Shown: positions 58,973 through 64,000 of the stretch, piece after piece | Numbering within the stretch: the first letter of the stretch is position 1 | Layout: every line of letters starts with the position of its first letter | Assembly: GCA_958295665.1 (NCBI GenBank) | Contig: OY282558.1 | Span: forward strand, 314,870,092 to 314,934,091 | Length of the DNA: 64,000 bases | Origin: Tipula vernalis | Taxonomy: Eukaryota > Arthropoda > Insecta > Diptera > Tipulidae | Reading direction: 5' to 3' | The notes under the pieces: model-generated | Databases searched by the model: none | Told to the model about the DNA's origin: nothing | What the model saw: the letters and a program-made list of their open reading frames with translations, nothing else | Made by a program: the position numbers and the translations under genes

Positions 58973-59435
58973 TGTTTAAACGTTCCAAGCGTTTTTGGAT
59001 ACAGCAGGATGAAATGGCTGTACCACTGAAGACACTATAACGTCACCGATGCACTTCACTTGATGCAGTTCAGGCTTTAGTCTTTATTAAAACTCAATAT
59101 TTTTATTAATTTGTATTTTGAATTTTATTTATAAATTTTTATGTTTTTGATCTGAGAGCATACTGTAGAATGTAGAATGATACTTTTTAAGGCAAGTGCA
59201 AAAATACAACTTTCTATATTTAATTATTTTATGATGATTCACATTATATGATACAATTTTGGTTTTATTACAAATTACGGTACAAGGCGGGTTTATTGAT
59301 ATAAAGATTAACTTTAACGAATTTTACTGTGACAAAATAAAAGATTTTATGGCTAAATGAACAGAGCTGAATTGGATAATTTTAAAGTTATGAATTACAA
59401 ATTGAATAGAAGATATTATGCTTGTAGATTAAACA
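58973..59435 (-). repeat. BEL/Pao 5' LTR (463 bp)
   Basis: TGTTTAAACG start and ATTAAACA end on the plus strand. Followed by GGCCA at 59436-59440. Confidence 0.9.
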
Positions 59436-59449
59436 GGCCATTTAAAAAA

Positions 59450-59712
59450 AAATGAAAGCTGGTACCATTTTTATAATTATTTTATAATCACTATTGATTT
59501 ATAAATAAAATGAGCCCAATTTTATAATTTTCGGTTAATTAGTTTTTCTCTAGAACAACAAGAAAAAAAATCATGTTTCAAAAATGGTTTGTTTTCCTCA
59601 GTGCTACACATCCAAAAACATAAAAATCATAATATTATAACATGACTTCCGGTTATATATGAGGGATTTGTGATTTCACAAATTTTTCTCCACATACTAT
59701 GTGAATGGCTTT
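59450..59712 (-). repeat. Right arm of a foldback-like element
   Basis: Partner of 52735-53015 in reverse orientation. Confidence 0.7.
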
Positions 59713-61022
59713 GTGCGAGTTTATTTATTTTCTCTATTAGAAGAAGAAACGATTTAAACTTTTGTTGTCAAAAAAAAAAAATTAATTTTTGCAATGACGT
59801 ATCCGCTGATTGAAATCAACATTTAAACTGTTTTTTAAGTACTAATTAATCTAACAAAGCATAAGACACAAGTTAGCCATTACACTTAATAGTTATTGAA
59901 AAGCATTTCTCATTTGATTTATAACGGTGATGATAAACTCGACGATATCAACTCGGTGAAATCAACTTGGTGACCATAGACATTGAAAACTCGGCAACGA
60001 TCGGATCGGTAACGAGTGGACAATCGCCGGGTTAGCCACCGTCGAGTAAACCGTTGAAGGGTTCCTTACCGTCGAATTTGGTTTTGTGACATATCGATTT
60101 TAACCGTAACTTATAAAATTATCAACAACTGAACGGAAAATATTTATAGATCGTTTTCGTATGTCAAACTTAATTTTCACTCTATTTCGAATTTCTTTTA
60201 TAAAAATTTCAACTTAAAAAATTATAAATTGTTAACCTTTAAGTAATTTTTACCTTTTCAACATAAAAAATATCTAATTAAAATTTTTGAATGGTTTTGG
60301 GCTCTGTACTATTATTATTATTTTTTAAATAATTTGAACTTTCGATCTCACTTCAAGTCTATTTTCAAAAGCTGGTAACGATGGCTTTTGCCCTCCATAC
60401 CATTTGTTTTCGATTTGAAATGATATTTGAACGTATCAGACGAGTATTATATTTGTTGCTCAAAATATCTTTTTTTCTGTACCGGTAAAGATATATGGCA
60501 GTACTCGTGATGAACGGAAAATTAATCATTTAAATCATTCTTTTTCTTTTGAGTTGCCATGGTGGACGGACCTTTAAATAAAACACGAGATATTTTTCGA
60601 GACTCACCTGTATGTACAAATGTAAAAACAAAGTTTACCTATTGAAATCGAATCTAATTATTACTTAATTACTTAACTTTACTTAATTATTTTAATGCGT
60701 TCGTGAATAAGAGTGGTGAATATATGTATAGGGTACGTCGGCCGGTGAAAACATTATTGTTATTGTTGTTATGTGATTTTTTGTGTGAAACCAGTGACGA
60801 ATACATAGAAGTATGAGTATTATTTTGCGAAGGTCAGACGGCCTAAACACTTATATAAGCGTTCTTATCAGAAAGGGCGAATTGTACAGCGAACACCAAC
60901 TTTTCAACGGTTTGTTAATTATCGATAGGTCACACCAAAAAATATTCAACAACCAGCTGGAGACGCCGATTAACGTCGAAACACTAGTTGATAGCCCAAA
61001 CAAATAAAAAGTTTCTAATTAC
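59713..61022. other. Mostly AT-rich DNA with a GC-richer patch
   Basis: At 59936-59977 three 14-bp units (AACTCGACGATATC, AACTCGGTGAAATC, AACTTGGTGACCAT) stand in tandem inside a GC-richer patch (59930-60090). The open stretch 60813-61007 has no recognised domain. Confidence 0.45.
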
Positions 61023-61044
61023 ATAAAATGGTGGCTCAGTACTT
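61023..61044 (+). repeat. 22-bp direct repeat, copy 1
   Basis: Identical 22 bases (containing AATGGTGGCTCAGTACTT) occur again at 61685-61706, 662 bp downstream, in the same orientation. Confidence 0.8.
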
Positions 61045-61684
61045 GGGGGGGCGAGTAGAAGAGACAGCAGAGACGCAACGATTTCAACAACAACGTCAAG
61101 CAACACTACCTACAGTTAGTACAAATTTGGGTGACCGCATGGGAACATGATGATGAAACGAAATCTCGCCCCCCCCACAACCGCCGATGGAACAAATGGT
61201 GAAGGGAATAATAATAGTTGTTTACAGCTTTTCAGAAAAAAGAGTTTGCGGCACGAGGAAATTTGTGTTGTCATTGTGTCTCTTCTCTTACAGGTTGGAG
61301 CAGTAGAAGAACTTTGAAAAAAATTGTATTGTCTTGTGCTAAATTACTAAAAAAAAAATATATTACTAACAAATTTACTAACTATCAACTACTTAGGTGT
61401 CTGGAACCGGGTTGAGTCTTTGTTGCTAACATTCCTTTCCCATCCCTCGATCTTGTTACGATCTTGTTATATGTAAAGTACGACGGCGGCCTAACCAGAG
61501 GCCGGATATCATACTATTAGACTTATGTTGAGGGTGGTTAATCGATGTGAAGCCTTTCTTTACGGGGTTTTGGCTTCATGAAAATGGTGTCGTGACATGG
61601 GTAGGTATAGTGGTAGTGGTGTGGTATTAGCATTTATAATACGGGAGACTTGCTTAATGCTTGATCGTACATCGCAATCAATCA
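61045..61684. other. GC-richer unassigned DNA between direct repeats
   Basis: Contains G and C runs (61045-61051 and 61171-61178) and a hairpin GGCCTAACCAGAGGCC near 61490. No protein recognised. Confidence 0.4.
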
Positions 61685-61706
61685 ATAAAATGGTGGCTCA
61701 GTACTT
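61685..61706 (+). repeat. 22-bp direct repeat, copy 2
   Basis: Same 22 bases as 61023-61044. The flanks also begin similarly (an A/T-rich AATAAA). It may mark the ends of a repeat unit or be part of a dispersed element. Confidence 0.8.
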
Positions 61707-63371
61707 ATTTAAATATAAAAAAAACATTGGTTTTCCATTGTTTCACACTATTATTAATTGTACGAGATCATCCGGGTGCTTCGGTAAGGACTAGAGGTAG
61801 TTTTTTGTTTCTTATAAGATACAAGGGTTAAATTATCAAAATACATTTTTAGTTTTACTTCAATTGCAAATGTCTCTCCAAACTTATTTATTAATCTTGT
61901 TTGAGAAAAATTTTGAAAATTGGAACTTGAAATATCTTACGTATTCCGGTAGCTACAGAGCAGTTGCTCTATGCCTAATATAAACAGAAGCAAATATGAA
62001 AAGATGTCCCAAAAATTTATATAGTATTTGGGCGTTTTCTGTAAATGATCAAAAACTGGAAACCATCATATTCCCGAAAATAAAAATCGATCTAACACTA
62101 TCACCAAAAAATACAAAATAAAGTGCATTAAAAGGGAAAACCACATTAAATTTTTATTAACCACCATATGAAAGCAAAATGACGCTAGATAGTTTCTTGT
62201 CATTCTTGCGCAGAGAGAAACAATGCTAAGCAGCTTTTGGTAGTAATTTTATTTAATTGAGTGTATTTTAAAACATTTTTGTGGTTTTCCTCTCATTGTT
62301 GCGGAGAGGGATCAATGATAACAGGCTTCGGGGAGTTCTTTTAACGAATTTGTTCGAAAATAATTTAGTAAATCGTCAACACGGGAGTTTAGCATGGCAG
62401 TCCCCGTCCTCTAAAAAAAATATTTTTAATTTAACATATGAACGAAAATGCCAAATAGCCTCAGAAAATGTATATAAACAAAATTACTCATACCATTCAC
62501 TATTTACTCACCACTTGAAATTCACTAACATTTTCCTCTGATCATCAGCAGTGTAAATGCCTTAATTTTCTGTTTTGTTCGAATTATCAAATATCAGCTG
62601 AACCTAAATTGTATGCCATTACCGGATGTTAAATCCACGTAATTATTTAGATCCAAAAAGTCATCTAATGTTAGATTCAATTCCATCCCTTAAAATTAGA
62701 ATAAAACTCAACCAATCTGAGCTGCAAATTAAAATATTTATCGGTTGGATGAAAATCAAATTGAGAATATATTACGTGAATATATTTTGTCTTTAAAAAG
62801 CGGAAAAAATCTTATTGGGGTTTAATTTAGTGTTCTGTATGTTTTGAGTTTTTTAATTTAGTGTATATAATTCACTAAATCAGTATGCTCGTACTTGAGA
62901 CTATCTGTGTTAAGTAGGAATTGTATTTTTGTAGTTTGGTCGTAGATACCTGATAAGTAGACCAAGTTTTTCAGTACGAAACCAAACTACCGAATTACCG
63001 TGATTGATTAACCAGTCGAAAAATGTTATGAATGCCATTATTGTTAATATAGTTTATTTGGTCTATAAAAAGCCGAAAGAATCTTATTGATTTAATACAC
63101 AAACAAACTTCTCTTTCTCACCCTTTATTGCATAGTTGATCATATAAGATATCTTTATTTCATAAATTTGTATTTCGCAAACAATACACTTTTTCATACA
63201 ATACAAATATATTGGTTCATTGTCTTAGTTTATATAAATCGTGTTTTTCTGGGTAAATTAGATGTCAAAATATTGGCGGGAAACGTTTATTTCGACTAGT
63301 GCGCTACGGTAAGCTGTTTAGTGGAAAGTTCTCTAGGTTTTCTTTGTTTTTTTTTAAGATTAACAGATTAA
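61707..63371. other. AT-rich DNA with weak RT-like traces
   Basis: An open stretch at 62281-62541 contains VNRQHGSLAW, faintly like the QHGF block of non-LTR RTs, preceded by a 50-bp segment similar to 11068-11118. Too weak to call as a gene. Confidence 0.3.
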
Positions 63372-63399
63372 TTGTGCAATGTAAGTATTAAAATAAATA

Positions 63400-63985
63400 T
63401 TTTAAGCGTTTTAGTTACTTTATTTAGTTGTGTTTTCATATTATATCAAATTTATGTTATAAAATCAATGATTTTTAAAGTAAAGGGTTATAAATTTAGC
63501 ACAATTCCAAAGCAATACCTTTCAAAACTAAACAATACATTTGTTGCAGAATTTTTAAAGCGAAGGACCTTTAATTCGTAATTATTTTTCAATAAAACAT
63601 TTTATTAATCGCGTAAAGAATACAAAAACCCTTGATATAGAAATTAAAGTAGATAACAAAATTTATCAGCTCCACTTCATTTTACCGATCGTGGTTGGTA
63701 ATAATTTATGCCTCAATAAGTATTTAAGATTTTCTTCTAGCTTCAATTCAAATTATTATTGTAGGGATCTCATTACGTTATAGTGATAATTATACAGTTG
63801 ACATTATGACTATAGTAATGGAAAACAAACCGGAATAAAGGGAAACTGTATTTTTTACAATTTGAATTTTTTCAGGTAACAAGTAAATTTTATTTTGATA
63901 TCATGCATGACGTTTTCGAAGGAGTTTGTAAATACACAAATGGAACCTTAGCTGAAGTCGCTAGAGTTCTTTGTAATTAATGCAT
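63400..63985 (+). pseudogene. Central part of unnamed insect gene B
   Basis: Plus strand, runs toward the window edge. The open stretch 63372-63581 includes YKFSTIPKQYLSKLNNTFV. After frameshifts, 63644-63770 reads DNKIYQLHFILPIVVGNN, LCLNKYLRF and SSFNSNYYCR, and 63888-63979 reads FDIMHDVFEGVCKYTNGT and LAEVARVLCN, then a stop. VGDNLGLN and DIMHDLxEGVxKY are, as I recall, the signature blocks of the same unnamed arthropod family whose ends are seen at 4376-5010. The strictly conserved D, H and E in DIMHDxxEG suggest an enzyme, possibly a transposase-like nuclease, but this is inference. A gap of about 120 bp between blocks contains no clear match. Confidence 0.5.
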
Positions 63986-64000
63986 TTTCAATTTTGGCAC

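Larger units (their letters stand above)
53291..59435 (-). mobile_element. BEL/Pao LTR retrotransposon, decayed
   Basis: A 6145-bp minus-strand element with LTRs of 448 bp (3', 53291-53738) and 463 bp (5', 58973-59435), TG...CA ends and a 5-bp GGCCA target duplication. Gag, protease, RT, RNase H and integrase follow in the BEL/Pao order. The LTRs differ by many substitutions and indels and coding frames are heavily broken, so this copy is much older than the gypsy copy. It sits inside the centre of a foldback-like element. Confidence 0.95.

Noticed and set aside
62281..62541. 86-codon frame as a LINE RT
   Set aside because: Only a faint QHG-type match; insufficient to call.

Overview
The window looks like repeat-rich, AT-rich DNA from an insect, most likely a cyclorrhaphan fly. 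The reasons are the mix of transposon families, the short intron size seen in one gene remnant, and the scattered TACATA-type microsatellites. This is inference; no sequence search was possible. I find no convincing host protein-coding gene. Almost every recognisable coding stretch is a transposable element or the remnant of one, separated by AT-rich DNA.

Layout. 1-2.6 kb: AT-rich DNA with a tRNA-derived SINE-like copy. 2.7-5.0 kb: remnant of a two-gene unit of unnamed insect proteins; a second remnant of its larger protein lies at the right edge (63.4-64.0 kb). 5.34-8.23 kb: a 5'-truncated I/LOA-type LINE on the minus strand ending in a short TTAGG tract. 8.8 kb: a second SINE-like copy. 10.4-11.1 kb: Jockey-like RT fragment. 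11.9-15.3 kb: an inverted repeat pair enclosing a pogo-like transposase remnant and a mariner remnant. 18.3-20.5 kb: two further Tc1/mariner-superfamily remnants.

20.65-30.93 kb is the centrepiece, a three-level nest. A MULE-type DNA transposon (FLYWCH domain plus DDE transposase, with ends made of inverted 15-bp tandem repeats) is split by a Jockey/CR1-type LINE. That LINE is in turn split by a young Ty3/gypsy LTR retrotransposon with 130-bp LTRs and a GTTAC target duplication.

31.8-37.8 kb: a tRNA-Lys-like SINE, a PIF/Harbinger pair (zeste/MADF-like gene and transposase, convergent), a Tc1-like element with long terminal inverted repeats, and the 3' end of another gypsy-like element with its LTR. 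39-42 kb: microsatellite, RT fragment and a promoter-like TATA/initiator region. 42.1-42.7 kb: a mellifera-type mariner remnant directly beside a 2.5-kb satellite of 174-bp units, arranged as about 4 units forward and 10 units inverted.

45-50 kb: AT-rich, no support for genes. 50.2-52.3 kb: decayed Jockey-type LINE. 52.7-59.7 kb: a foldback-like element whose long inverted arms are separated by a 6.1-kb BEL/Pao retrotransposon (LTRs of 448 and 463 bp, GGCCA target duplication). Both LTR elements have a primer-binding site matching the 3' end of a tRNA-Leu. 59.7-63.4 kb: mostly AT-rich DNA with small repeats.

All protein family calls rest on motif recognition by eye. Most elements are visibly decayed by stops and frameshifts; the gypsy element is the youngest and least damaged.
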